A stretch of 64,000 bases of DNA from Herbiconiux sp. VKM Ac-1786 (GTDB lineage Bacteria; Actinomycetota; Actinomycetes; Actinomycetales; Microbacteriaceae), in NCBI RefSeq assembly GCF_015350805.1, contig NZ_JADKSG010000002.1:1364001-1428000 (forward strand), read 5' to 3'. The notes below the pieces were generated by a model. It was given only the letters and a program-made list of their open reading frames with translations, was not told the origin of the DNA and ran no database searches. This document shows, piece after piece, positions 1-7,513 of this stretch. A program made the position numbers and the translations under genes. The number at the start of each line of letters is the position of its first letter. Position 1 is the first letter of the stretch.

Positions 1-36
1 GTCGATCGGATCGTGAAGAAGCTCAAGCTCCTCTGA
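1..36 (+). CDS. 3' end of an unidentified gene (partial)
   Basis: Frame 1 is open from the window edge and ends at TGA 34-36, giving the tail VDRIVKKLKLL. The basic-hydrophobic end fits a protein C-terminus, and the next gene converges on it from the other strand. Eleven residues are too few to name a family, and chance cannot be excluded. Confidence 0.35.
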   Translation, partial: VDRIVKKLKLL

Positions 37-61
37 CCCGGCGGGTGGTGCTGCTCGCGAG

Positions 62-427
62 CTAGGCGCTGATCGCGATCTCGTCCTCGGAGCCGGAGCC
101 GGAGCCGGAGCCGCTGCCCGAGCCGCTCGCCGCGGCCACCGCACGGCCGTGGGCGCTCTGCAGGATCCAGGCGAGCGCCGAGCCGTGGCGGGGGTCGAAG
201 CGCGACGCGCGACGCCAGACGTCCACGAAGACGTCGAAGCAGACGCCCTCGCCCTGCTGCGGATCGGCCACGAACTGGCGGATGAAGCCCAGCACCCGCG
301 GAGCCACGCGATCGTAGAGCTCGGCGAACGCCTCGGCGTCGCCCTCGGCCGTCCGCGCCAGCAGCGCGTCGAGCGGCGCGATGCTCGGGAGGCTTCCGTC
401 GTGCGGGGTCACGCTCCACTGTGACAT
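62..427 (-). CDS. ECF sigma factor-like protein, region 2 only, with Ser-Gly repeat tail
   Basis: The 121-residue product resembles sigma-70 region 2 of ECF factors: an acidic start (GDAEAFAELYDRV), then FIRQFV and FVDVWRRASRFDP, followed by a helix like the DNA-melting region (ALAWILQSAHGRAVA). The usual linker and region 4 helix-turn-helix are absent. After region 2 the protein runs into a Ser-Gly repeat and ends DEIAISA. A full ECF factor has about 170-200 residues. I chose ATG 427 because a G-rich stretch lies just upstream; GTG 448 would add seven residues. Without region 4 it probably cannot recognise a -35 element. It may be a decaying gene or a protein that only binds core polymerase. 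It is divergent from trpF. Confidence 0.6.
   Translation of the reverse strand: MSQWSVTPHDGSLPSIAPLDALLARTAEGDAEAFAELYDRVAPRVLGFIRQFVADPQQGEGVCFDVFVDVWRRASRFDPRHGSALAWILQSAHGRAVAAASGSGSGSGSGSGSEDEIAISA
89..112 (-). repeat. Four tandem GGAGCC hexamers coding the Ser-Gly tail
   Basis: Four exact copies of GGAGCC in a row, followed by imperfect copies to about 128. Read on the minus strand, they code for alternating Gly and Ser at the end of the sigma-like gene. Such a tract can expand or contract by slippage in steps of two codons without breaking the frame. Confidence 0.8.
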
Positions 428-512
428 GACCCCCAGGTCGATGCTCACGGATCGACCGGCACCCAGCCGATCGTCGCTCAGCGGCACCGGACGCCCGAGG
501 CGGTCGGGCCGG

Positions 513-518
513 TAGGCT
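513..518 (+). promoter_or_regulatory. -10 box of trpF, probable leaderless promoter
   Basis: TAGGCT lies six bases before the trpF ATG and no Shine-Dalgarno sequence is present. Transcription would therefore start at or next to the start codon. Boxes with the same geometry precede several other genes here (12797, 23181, 30629, 58579 and 62546). No clear -35 element is visible. Confidence 0.6.
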
Positions 519-524
519 CGCCGC

Positions 525-1151
525 ATGGATGCCGCGCCGCTGCTCGTGAAGGTGTGCGGGCTCCGCACCGAGGCCGCGATCGACACCGCCGTGGCGGCCG
601 GGGCCGATGCCGTGGGCTTCGTCGTCGCGGCCGGGAGCCCGCGGTACGTCGACGCCGGCACCGCCCGGCGGCTCGTCGAGCACACCGCCGGCCGGGTCAC
701 CACCGTGCTGGTGACGAAGGGGCTGACGCCGGAGGACGCCGCCGCGGCGGCCCGCGCGGCGGGGGTCGACGTGCTGCAGGTGCACGGGTTCGATCGCTCG
801 GAGGTGGGCCGGGCATCCGCTCTGTTCCCGCGGGTGTGGCGGGCGACGTCGGCCGACGCGGCGGAGCTGCACTCGTGGGGCGAGGAGCTGCTGCTGATCG
901 ACTCGCCGCGACCCGGATCGGGCGAGCGGTGGGACCTCGGGGCGCTGCAGGAGCGTCGGCCCGCGGAGGCGTGGCTGCTCGCGGGCGGGCTCGATCCCTC
1001 GAACGTCGGGCAGGCGGTCGCGGAGGCCGCGCCGAGCGGCGTCGACGTCTCGAGCGGGGTGGAGTCGGCTCCCGGGGTGAAGGATCACCGGCTGATCGAG
1101 CGCTTCGTCGAAGAGGCGAGAGCGGCCCGGGCGACCCGGGCGAGACCGTGA
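525..1151 (+). CDS. trpF: Phosphoribosylanthranilate isomerase
   Basis: This cytosolic TIM-barrel enzyme catalyses the Amadori rearrangement of N-(5-phosphoribosyl)anthranilate to CdRP in tryptophan biosynthesis. The 208 residues match the family length. Signatures seen are the N-terminal KVCGLR strand with the catalytic Cys, a central LLIDSPRPGSG segment, LLAGGLDPSNV and the C-terminal phosphate-binding GVDVSSGVE. The start is ATG 525, just behind a TAGGCT -10 box. The next gene begins inside the stop codon (GTGA), so the two are probably translated together. No other trp gene is nearby, so trpF stands apart from any trp operon, as often happens in actinobacteria. Confidence 0.95.
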   Translation: MDAAPLLVKVCGLRTEAAIDTAVAAGADAVGFVVAAGSPRYVDAGTARRLVEHTAGRVTTVLVTKGLTPEDAAAAARAAGVDVLQVHGFDRSEVGRASALFPRVWRATSADAAELHSWGEELLLIDSPRPGSGERWDLGALQERRPAEAWLLAGGLDPSNVGQAVAEAAPSGVDVSSGVESAPGVKDHRLIERFVEEARAARATRARP

Positions 1152-1528
1152 AAAGCGTCGAGGAGTTCATCGCCGCCCTCGACCCGGCGCAGCGCGAGCA
1201 GGTGGTCGAGCTGCGCCGCATCGTCCTGGCGCTCCCGGTCGACCTGACCGAGCACGTCAAGTGGAACTCCCCCAGCTACGTGCACGACGGCCTCGACCGC
1301 CTCACGATGAACGTGCGCAACAAGGAGCGCGCCGTGCAGCTCGTCCTGCACCTCGACACCGCGCGGCCCGAGGTCAAGAACGCCCCTCCGGTGATGGTCG
1401 ACGAGACCGGGCTGGTGCGCTGGCTGTCCGACATCCGCGGGGTGATCACCGTGCCGCCGGGCACCGCGGTGAGCGAGCTGGAGCCTCGACTCACGGCGGC
1501 GCTGACCGGGTGGCTGCGCATCCGCTGA
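1148..1528 (+). CDS. DUF1801 domain protein
   Basis: A 126-residue single-domain protein of the DUF1801 (YdhG/iron chaperone-like) family. Typical features are an N-terminal helix (FIAALDPAQREQVVELRR), the conserved HVKWNSPSY segment, and a C-terminal half that ends in a helix. The family has a compact alpha/beta fold; a frataxin-like role is reported for one Bacillus member but is not general. The GTG start overlaps the trpF TGA by four bases, so translation is likely coupled. A strong hairpin follows the stop. The function in this organism is unknown. Confidence 0.85.
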   Translation: MKSVEEFIAALDPAQREQVVELRRIVLALPVDLTEHVKWNSPSYVHDGLDRLTMNVRNKERAVQLVLHLDTARPEVKNAPPVMVDETGLVRWLSDIRGVITVPPGTAVSELEPRLTAALTGWLRIR

Positions 1529-1546
1529 CCTGTTCGTCGGGTTTCG

Positions 1547-1564
1547 TTCCGACGCTGGTCGGAA
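1547..1564 (+). terminator. Stem-loop after the trpF-DUF1801 pair
   Basis: Perfect 7-bp stem TTCCGAC / GTCGGAA with loop GCTG, starting 19 bases after the stop codon. There is no U-run, as is common for high-GC actinobacterial terminators. Confidence 0.55.
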
Positions 1565-1694
1565 GCGGGGCGGTGCAGAACTGAACAGCTGTCGGAACAT
1601 CCGGAATCGCGCTCTCACGAGCCATTTCGCGGCGTTATGGTGGAGCCACTCTTCACCCCCCGAAGAGCGGGAAGACTGAACGCGGAGGTCGATC

Positions 1695-2531
1695 ATGCCG
1701 TTTGTGACCACGGACGATGGCGCAGAAATCTACTACAAGGACTGGGGCAGCCCCGATGCCCAGCCCATCATGTTCCACCACGGATGGCCGCTGTCGTCCG
1801 ACGACTGGGACGCGCAGATGCTCTACTTCCTCGACCAGGGCTACCGGGTGATCGCCAGCGACCGCCGCGGCCACGGCCGCAGCAGCCAGATCGGCACCGG
1901 CCACGACATGGACCACTACGCCAGCGACGCCTCGGCCGTCGTCGAGCACCTCGACCTGCAGAACGCGATCCACATCGGCCATTCGACCGGTGGCGGCCAG
2001 GTCGCCCGCTACGTCGCGAAGTACGGCGAGCCGCAGGGCCGCGTGGCCAAGGCCGTGCTCGTCTCCTCGGTGCCGCCGCTGATGGTGCAGACCGACGCCA
2101 ACCCCGAGGGCACCCCGATCTCGGTCTTCGACGGCTTCCGCAGCGCGCTGGCCGCGAACCGCTCCGAGTTCTACCAGGCCGTCGCCTCCGGCCCCTTCTA
2201 CGGCTTCAACCGGCCGGGCGTCACCCTGTCCGAGCCCGTCGTCGCCAACTGGTGGCGCCAGGGAATGACCGGCAGCGCGCTCGCGCACTACATCGGCATC
2301 GCGGCCTTCTCGGAGACCGACCAGACCGAGGACCTCAAGGCCATCACGGTGCCCGTGCTCGTCACCCAGGGCGACGACGACCAGGTCGTGCCCTACAAGG
2401 ACGCCTCGCTGAAGCAGCACGAGCTCCTGCAGAACTCGACGCTGAAGATCTACGAGGGCTACCCGCACGGCATGCTGACGACCCACGCCGACGTGATCAA
2501 CCCCGACCTGCTCGCCTTCATCAAGTCGTAG
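1695..2531 (+). CDS. Alpha/beta hydrolase, non-haem haloperoxidase/arylesterase type
   Basis: This 278-residue protein has the alpha/beta-hydrolase fold of the cofactor-free chloroperoxidase/arylesterase group. The nucleophile elbow is GHSTGGG (Ser97). The acid lies in VTQGDDDQVVP near residue 227 and the His in GYPHGML near residue 258. The oxyanion segment HHGWPLSSDDW is typical. Natural members hydrolyse esters or lactones; peroxidase activity is usually a side reaction through a peracid. The start has a GGAGGT Shine-Dalgarno eight bases upstream. No signal peptide is visible, so it is cytosolic. A 13-bp hairpin follows. The substrate cannot be inferred. Confidence 0.9.
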   Translation: MPFVTTDDGAEIYYKDWGSPDAQPIMFHHGWPLSSDDWDAQMLYFLDQGYRVIASDRRGHGRSSQIGTGHDMDHYASDASAVVEHLDLQNAIHIGHSTGGGQVARYVAKYGEPQGRVAKAVLVSSVPPLMVQTDANPEGTPISVFDGFRSALAANRSEFYQAVASGPFYGFNRPGVTLSEPVVANWWRQGMTGSALAHYIGIAAFSETDQTEDLKAITVPVLVTQGDDDQVVPYKDASLKQHELLQNSTLKIYEGYPHGMLTTHADVINPDLLAFIKS

Positions 2532-2546
2532 CGGCTCACCCCGTTC

Positions 2547-2586
2547 GAAGAGGTGCACCACCGGCTCGCCCGGGGTGCACCTCTTC
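2547..2586 (+). terminator. Strong hairpin after the hydrolase gene
   Basis: The 13-base arms (2547-2559 and 2574-2586) pair perfectly around a 14-base loop, beginning 16 bases after the stop. The element ends 40 bases before the next start, so it should isolate the hydrolase transcript from the GrpB gene. Confidence 0.75.
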
Positions 2587-2626
2587 TGCGTCCAGGCCGC
2601 TCGTCGGGGCCTGCGAGGATGGGCGG

Positions 2627-3307
2627 GTGCAGCAGAGCAAGGGGCCGCGACGGCCCGAGGTGACGACCGTCGAGATCGTGGGCGGGCCCGAGCGGCTGAC
2701 GGTGGGTCTGCACGACTACGACCCCGCCTGGGCGACGGTCTTCGAGACGCACCGGCGCCTGATTCAGGATGCTCTCGCCGGAGCCCGCGTCGGGAGCGAC
2801 CCCCTCGTGAGCGAGCCCCTCGTGAGCGAGCCCGTCGGCATCGAGCCCGTCGGCATCGGGCCCATCGGCATCTGGCACATCGGCTCGACCGCGGTGCCGG
2901 GCCTCGCGGCCAAGCCGATCGTCGACGTCGTCGTGACGGTCGACGACATCACCGCCGAGGAGGACTACCTCGACGCGCTGCTGGCCGCCGGCTACGAGCT
3001 CCGCGTGCGGGAGCCCGGCCACCGTCTCGTGCGCACCCCCGAGCGCGACGTGCACGTGCACGTCTACCAGCGCGGCGACCGCGCCGTCACGGAGTACCTG
3101 CTGCTGCGCGACCACCTCCGGGCCGACGCCGGCGACCGCGCCCTCTACGAGAGCACCAAGCGCGCCCTGATGGCCGAGAGCTGGGCCGACATGAACGCCT
3201 ACTCCGAGGCGAAGACCGAGGTCATCCTCGCGATCAAGGAGCGAGCGCGGCGCGCGGGCGGCGCCGGCACCGGCATCGGTGCCGGGCTCAGCGACCGACC
3301 CGCGTGA
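2627..3307 (+). CDS. GrpB-family nucleotidyltransferase-like protein
   Basis: A 226-residue member of the GrpB/UPF0157 family, related to minimal nucleotidyltransferases. The hallmark motifs are YDPAWATVF, IWHIGSTAVPGLAAKPIVDVVV (cut here by a repeat just before it), HVHVYQRGD and the C-terminal YSEAKTEVI. GTG 2627 fits a GAGGAT box six bases upstream. The odd feature is an insertion of about 23 residues before the HIGSTAVPG strand, coded by a 15-bp tandem repeat. Normal members pass straight from the first helix into that strand. The 3' end overlaps the convergent glycolipid-binding gene by 20 bases. The biochemical role of the family is unsettled. Confidence 0.85.
   Translation: MQQSKGPRRPEVTTVEIVGGPERLTVGLHDYDPAWATVFETHRRLIQDALAGARVGSDPLVSEPLVSEPVGIEPVGIGPIGIWHIGSTAVPGLAAKPIVDVVVTVDDITAEEDYLDALLAAGYELRVREPGHRLVRTPERDVHVHVYQRGDRAVTEYLLLRDHLRADAGDRALYESTKRALMAESWADMNAYSEAKTEVILAIKERARRAGGAGTGIGAGLSDRPA
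2804..2872 (+). repeat. 15-bp in-frame tandem repeat inside the GrpB gene
   Basis: Two exact copies of CTCGTGAGCGAGCCC are followed by two diverged copies beginning GTCGGCATCG and a partial fifth. They code LVSEP, LVSEP, VGIEP, VGIGP and IGI. The period keeps the reading frame, so copy number could vary without loss of the gene. Confidence 0.85.
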
Positions 3308-3857
3308 AGAGGCCGGGGTAGTCGGTGACGAAACCCTCGTCGTCGACCTCGACGTCGCGCACGAAGCTGCCGTCGAGCGACTCGTAGCGGTAGGTCGAGG
3401 GAGCGATGCGCGTGTAGCGCTGGCGGTCGGCCGAGACGTGCAGCGAGGGGACGTCCACGTAGGCCGTCGTGATCTCGGCGCTCTGACCGAGGGCCAGGCC
3501 GATGCGGCGGATCGGCAGGGTGTTGCTGAAGGGGGTGGCGCTCAGATCGACGTCGATCGCCTCGGTGAGGGCGACGAGCATCCGCCCGTCATCGCCCTCC
3601 CAGTGGCCGTCGCCGGTCGACCACAGTTCGAGCGAGCGGCTCGTGGAGGTCTCGGCGACGCTGACGTAGCGGGTGCGCCAGGCCTCGTCGCACTCGATGC
3701 GGTAGAAGACGTCGAAGCCGGTCGCGTCGCCGTCGGCCGGGTCGGCGGTGATGTGGCCGACCGCCGTCGCACCCGAGGGGGTGAGAGTGAGGGTGAGGCC
3801 CTCGAAACCGGTGCGGGATGCCGGGACCCACGCCAGCGAGCGGGTGACGATCTGCAC
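3288..3857 (-). CDS. Putative glycolipid-binding domain protein
   Basis: The 189-residue product resembles the putative glycolipid-binding family (formerly DUF1089; beta-barrel structures are known, function is not proven). Marks are TGFDVFYRIECDEAWRTRYV, the SRSLELWSTGDGHW region with many aromatic residues, and the C-terminal RYESLDGSFVRDVEVDDEGFV. GTG 3857 is chosen because GAGGAGGTC lies just upstream; upstream in-frame extension would be low-complexity. No signal peptide or membrane segment is seen, so it is cytosolic. It converges on GrpB with a 20-base overlap. Confidence 0.75.
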   Translation of the reverse strand: MQIVTRSLAWVPASRTGFEGLTLTLTPSGATAVGHITADPADGDATGFDVFYRIECDEAWRTRYVSVAETSTSRSLELWSTGDGHWEGDDGRMLVALTEAIDVDLSATPFSNTLPIRRIGLALGQSAEITTAYVDVPSLHVSADRQRYTRIAPSTYRYESLDGSFVRDVEVDDEGFVTDYPGLFTRVGR

Positions 3858-3880
3858 GACTGACCTCCTCGCGGACGAAC

Positions 3881-4636
3881 CTACTCCCCCGTCCGCTCCC
3901 CCGCCGGGGCCCCGCCCGAGCCCGCCGCGCCGCCCGCCGCGCCCGGTGCCTCGCCGGCCGCGCCCGCCGCGCTGCCCGCCGCACCCGGCGCCTCGCCGGA
4001 CGAGGCGCGCGCCGCCCGCCGCTGCCGGAGGTACGCGATCAGGGCCGAGCCCACGGTCAGCACGGCGATGCCGATCAGCACCCACTCCATGTACTGCTGC
4101 ACGATCGCGGCCACCTCGGGGATGCCGCCGAGCGCGAAGCCGAGCCCGATGATCGCGGCCGACCAGAGCAGGGCGCCGAGGGCGTTGTAGGCCGAGAAGT
4201 GCGAGCGCTTCATCCGCCCGACGCCTGCGGCGACCGGCGCGAAGGTGCGCACGACGCCGATGAAGCGGGCGATCGTGACGGCCCAGCCGCCGAAGCGGTC
4301 GAAGAAGGCCTGGGTGCGGTCGACATTCTTGCGGCTGAAGAAGCCGGAGTCGCGCCGCTCGAAGATCGCCGGGCCGGCGCGCTTGCCGATCGTGTAGCCG
4401 AGCTGGTCACCCAGGAACGCGGCCGCGAACACCGCGAGGATCACGACGGGCAGCGGCAGCGGGATCGCGCCCGTGAACGTCAGCAGTCCGGCGAAGAACA
4501 GCAGGGTGTCGCCCGGCAGGAAGAACCCGATCAGGAGGCCCGTCTCGGCGAACACGATCACGCACACCAGCAGCAGGCCCCACAGGCCGGCGCCCTGGAT
4601 GGCGTCCTGGAACCCGAAGATGTCTCTGACCACCAT
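3881..4636 (-). CDS. DedA-family inner membrane protein
   Basis: A 251-residue polytopic membrane protein of the DedA (SNARE-associated/VTT) family, linked elsewhere to flipping of undecaprenyl phosphate or other phospholipids. Seen are the N-terminal hydrophobic helix with the acidic FAETGLLIGFFLPGD motif, LGDQLGYTIGKRAG, the FDRFGGWAVTIARFIGVVRTFAPVAAG re-entrant segment with its key arginines, and two C-terminal helices. The last 45 residues are a disordered Ala/Gly/Pro tail made of GEAPGAAG-like repeats, which the family does not need. It stands alone behind a large palindrome. Confidence 0.92.
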   Translation of the reverse strand: MVVRDIFGFQDAIQGAGLWGLLLVCVIVFAETGLLIGFFLPGDTLLFFAGLLTFTGAIPLPLPVVILAVFAAAFLGDQLGYTIGKRAGPAIFERRDSGFFSRKNVDRTQAFFDRFGGWAVTIARFIGVVRTFAPVAAGVGRMKRSHFSAYNALGALLWSAAIIGLGFALGGIPEVAAIVQQYMEWVLIGIAVLTVGSALIAYLRQRRAARASSGEAPGAAGSAAGAAGEAPGAAGGAAGSGGAPAGERTGE

Positions 4637-4737
4637 GGCTCGACCCTAGCCGCTCCGCCCGGTCGCCCTGTCCGCCCGCGCCACCCGTCGCGGGCCGGTG
4701 TCACGCGCGCGGCGGCACCCCGGGCACCTGGGGCGCG

Positions 4738-4810
4738 GTCGGTACGGGAGGAGAATACGGCCGATGGGCCGTATAGGGGGTTATGGGGCCGATTCTCCTC
4801 CCGTACCGAC
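4738..4810. terminator. Nested perfect palindrome, probable terminator
   Basis: The arms 4738-4756 and 4792-4810 are perfect 19-base reverse complements. Inside the 35-base loop a second hairpin (TACGGCC, loop GATG, GGCCGTA; 4756-4773) shares one base with the outer arm. It lies between the 3' end of the flavoprotein gene (4845, minus strand) and the DedA start (4636), where a terminator is expected. Its right arm shares CCGATTCTCC with the palindrome at 59391. Confidence 0.7.
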
Positions 4811-4844
4811 GGGGAGGAGGGGCGGGGAGGAGCGGCGGGGCGCG

Positions 4845-5873
4845 CTAGAGCGGGCCGAGGAGGTGGCGGGCGACGGCCGCGGCCGTGCGGGCGCCGGCTC
4901 CGGCGGCGACGATGAGCTGCTGCGGCCCCGGGGGCGTGAGGTCGCCGGCCGCGTAGAGGCCCGGCACCGAGGTGGCGCCGACGGCGTCGACCACGAGGTG
5001 CCCGTCGGCGTCGCGCTCGAGACCGGTGAGCTCGGCGAGGTGGGCGTCGGGGACGGTCCAGGTGGGGCGCACGAAGCCGCCCGTGCGCGGGATGACCGTG
5101 CCGTCGGCGAGGCGCACTCCCGTGAGGCCCGAGCGGTCGCCCTCGAGGTCGTCGATCGGCCGGCGCTCGACCGCGATGCCGCGGGTCGCGAGCGCCGTCT
5201 CCTCGGCCTCGGTGACCGCGTCGGCGGCGTCGTTCGTGAAGACGATCAGGTCGTCGGTGACCTGCGAGACGATCAGCGCCCGCTCGGCGAGGTCGGACGC
5301 GGTGCCGATCAGCGCCAGCGGCTGGTCGCTCTTCTCGAACAGGTCGCAGGCCAGGCAGCTGTGCAGGGCGGTGCCGTAGTAGGCCCGGATGCTCGGCAGC
5401 GCCGGCAGCGTCTCGGCCAGCCCGTGCGTCAGCACCACGACCGGCGCCGTCACGACCCGGTCGGCCGATCCGCGCACCCCGCGGGACGAGACGGTGAACC
5501 CGCCCTCCCCCGGCGTGATGGTGCCGACGAGCCCCTGGTGGAACTCGGCGGTGGGGTATGCCGCGAACTCCTCGCGCCCGAGCGCCCGCAGCTCGAGCGG
5601 CGAGACGCCGTCGCGCGTGATGAAGCCGTGCGAGATGAGGGTGGCCGAATGGCGCGGCCGGTTGCTGTCGAGGATCAGCACGCGGCGCCGGGCGCGCACG
5701 AGGTTGAGGCCGACGGACAGGCCGGCGGGGCCGCCGCCGATCACGATGACCTCGTACCGGTCGCCGTCGAAACCGCGCACGGCCTCGGCGGGGCCCGCAG
5801 CCGCCGCGGCCGCAGCCGAGACCCCCGCGCCCCCAGCCGTCGCGGCCGAGACGCCCGCGCCCCCGCTCGTCAC
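4845..5873 (-). CDS. Thioredoxin reductase-like FAD/NAD(P)H oxidoreductase
   Basis: A 342-residue two-dinucleotide-fold flavoprotein. An FAD motif ([14 protein letters not shown]) starts near residue 42, a CLAC redox-type motif lies in the NAD(P)H half, and the FAD-closing [15 protein letters not shown] lies near the C-terminus, as in thioredoxin reductases. The NAD(P)H-domain glycine motif is degenerate ([12 protein letters not shown]), so the electron donor is unclear. The first 35 residues are an Ala/Gly extension with a repeated GGAGVSA unit, possibly dispensable. The GTG start overlaps the gltX stop by four bases, so it is translated after gltX. A large palindrome follows. Confidence 0.85.
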   Translation of the reverse strand: MTSGGAGVSAATAGGAGVSAAAAAAAGPAEAVRGFDGDRYEVIVIGGGPAGLSVGLNLVRARRRVLILDSNRPRHSATLISHGFITRDGVSPLELRALGREEFAAYPTAEFHQGLVGTITPGEGGFTVSSRGVRGSADRVVTAPVVVLTHGLAETLPALPSIRAYYGTALHSCLACDLFEKSDQPLALIGTASDLAERALIVSQVTDDLIVFTNDAADAVTEAEETALATRGIAVERRPIDDLEGDRSGLTGVRLADGTVIPRTGGFVRPTWTVPDAHLAELTGLERDADGHLVVDAVGATSVPGLYAAGDLTPPGPQQLIVAAGAGARTAAAVARHLLGPL

Positions 5874-7399
5874 AGCGCCGCCACCAGCGCCTCGAGCCGC
5901 GCGATCGTCTCGGCCTTGCCGAGGATCTGCATCGACTCGAACAGCGGCGGCGAGATGCGCCGCCCCGAGAGGGCGACCCGCAGCGGCCCGTAGGCCACGC
6001 GCGGCTTCAGCCCCAGCCCGTCGATCAGCGCCGCGGCGAGCGCCGACTGGATGGCCTCGTGCTCCCACTCCGACTCGGGCACGTCGAGCAGCCCGGCGAT
6101 GGCCGCGTTGAGCACGAGCCCGGCGTTCTCGGGCAGCGACGTGCGCGCGTCGTCGTCGTAGCCGAGCGACGCCGCCGGCACGAAGAACGACCCCAGCAGC
6201 GCGGGCGCCTCGCCGAGCAGCTGCATGCGCGTCTGCACGAGCGGGGCGACCTGGTCGAGGACGTGCTGCTGCGCATCCGTCACCGGAACCGACACGATGC
6301 CCGCCGCCTCGAGGTAGGGCACGAGACGCGCCGCGAAGTCGTCGGCGGCCAGCAGCCGGATGTGGTCGCCGTCGATCGACTCGGCCTTCTTCAGGTCGAA
6401 GCGGGCCGGGTTCGGCAGCACGTCGACCACGTCGAACGCGGCAACCATCTCCTCGAGCGAGAACACGTCGCGGTCGGGCGCGAGCGACCAGCCGAGCAGT
6501 GCCAGGTAGTTCACGAGCCCCTCGGGGATGAATCCGCGCTCGCGGTGCAGGAACAGGTTCGACTCGGGGTCGCGCTTCGAGAGCTTCTTGTTGCCGTCGC
6601 CCATGACGTAGGGCAGGTGGCCGAAGCGCGGCACGAAGGTGGTCACCCCGATGTCGATCAGCGCGTGGTACAGCGCGATCTGGCGCGGGGTCGACGAGAG
6701 CAGGTCCTCTCCGCGCAGCACGTGGGTGACGCCCATCAGGGCGTCGTCGAGCGGGTTCACGAGCGTGTAGAGCGGATGCCCGTTGGGCCGCACGATCACG
6801 AAGTCGGTGAACGATCCCGCCGGGAACGTGATCTCGCCGCGCACGAGGTCGTCGAACGACAGGTCGGTGTCGGGCACCCGCAGGCGCAGCGCCGGCTCGC
6901 GGCCCTCGGCGCGGAACGCTGCCCGCTGGTCGTCGGTGAGCGTGCGGTCGAAGTTGTCGTAGCCCAGCTGCTTGGCGCGGCCGGCCGCCTCGTTGCGGGC
7001 GTCGATCTCCTCGGCGTTGGAGTAGCTCTCGTAGACGTGGCCCGACTCGAGCAGCCGCGCGATGACGCCGCGGTAGAGGTCGTAGCGCTCCGACTGCCGG
7101 TAGGGCGCGTGCGGGCCGCCGATGCCGGGCCCCTCGTCCCAGTTCAGGCCGAGCCAGGTGAGCGCGTCGACGAGCTGCTCGTAGCTCTCCTCCGAGTCGC
7201 GGTTCGCGTCGGTGTCCTCGATGCGGAAGATCATCTTTCCACCCGTGTGGCGCGCGTAGGCCCAGTTGAACAGAGCGGTGCGCACGAGCCCCACGTGGGG
7301 CGTGCCGGTGGGGCTCGGGCAGAACCGCACGCGCACGTCGGCGCCCGTGGCAGTGGAGAACGGATGCTCGGACGACTGTGCTGGTGACGTTGCGCTCAT
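5870..7399 (-). CDS. gltX: Glutamyl-tRNA synthetase
   Basis: A class I aminoacyl-tRNA synthetase of 509 residues that charges tRNA-Glu (and, where the GatCAB route is used, tRNA-Gln) in the cytosol. The Rossmann-fold signature [13 protein letters not shown] (the HIGH-type motif) lies near residue 27, the zinc-region equivalent follows, and KKLSKRDP (KMSKS loop) is near residue 270. The C-terminal anticodon-binding helical domain is intact. It begins about 20 residues before the usual conserved start, so a downstream start is possible. It is the first gene of a pair with the flavoprotein and is divergent from the LuxR-type gene. Confidence 0.96.
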   Translation of the reverse strand: MSATSPAQSSEHPFSTATGADVRVRFCPSPTGTPHVGLVRTALFNWAYARHTGGKMIFRIEDTDANRDSEESYEQLVDALTWLGLNWDEGPGIGGPHAPYRQSERYDLYRGVIARLLESGHVYESYSNAEEIDARNEAAGRAKQLGYDNFDRTLTDDQRAAFRAEGREPALRLRVPDTDLSFDDLVRGEITFPAGSFTDFVIVRPNGHPLYTLVNPLDDALMGVTHVLRGEDLLSSTPRQIALYHALIDIGVTTFVPRFGHLPYVMGDGNKKLSKRDPESNLFLHRERGFIPEGLVNYLALLGWSLAPDRDVFSLEEMVAAFDVVDVLPNPARFDLKKAESIDGDHIRLLAADDFAARLVPYLEAAGIVSVPVTDAQQHVLDQVAPLVQTRMQLLGEAPALLGSFFVPAASLGYDDDARTSLPENAGLVLNAAIAGLLDVPESEWEHEAIQSALAAALIDGLGLKPRVAYGPLRVALSGRRISPPLFESMQILGKAETIARLEALVAAL

Positions 7400-7513
7400 G
7401 ACCCGCCGATTCTATCGGGGCTGCCCGACACCGGAGGTGGGCAGCGGGCGCGAACGGACGTACGATTCGTCCAGGCGCCCGGAGAAGCGAGTGCGAAGCG
7501 ACGGGATACGACC

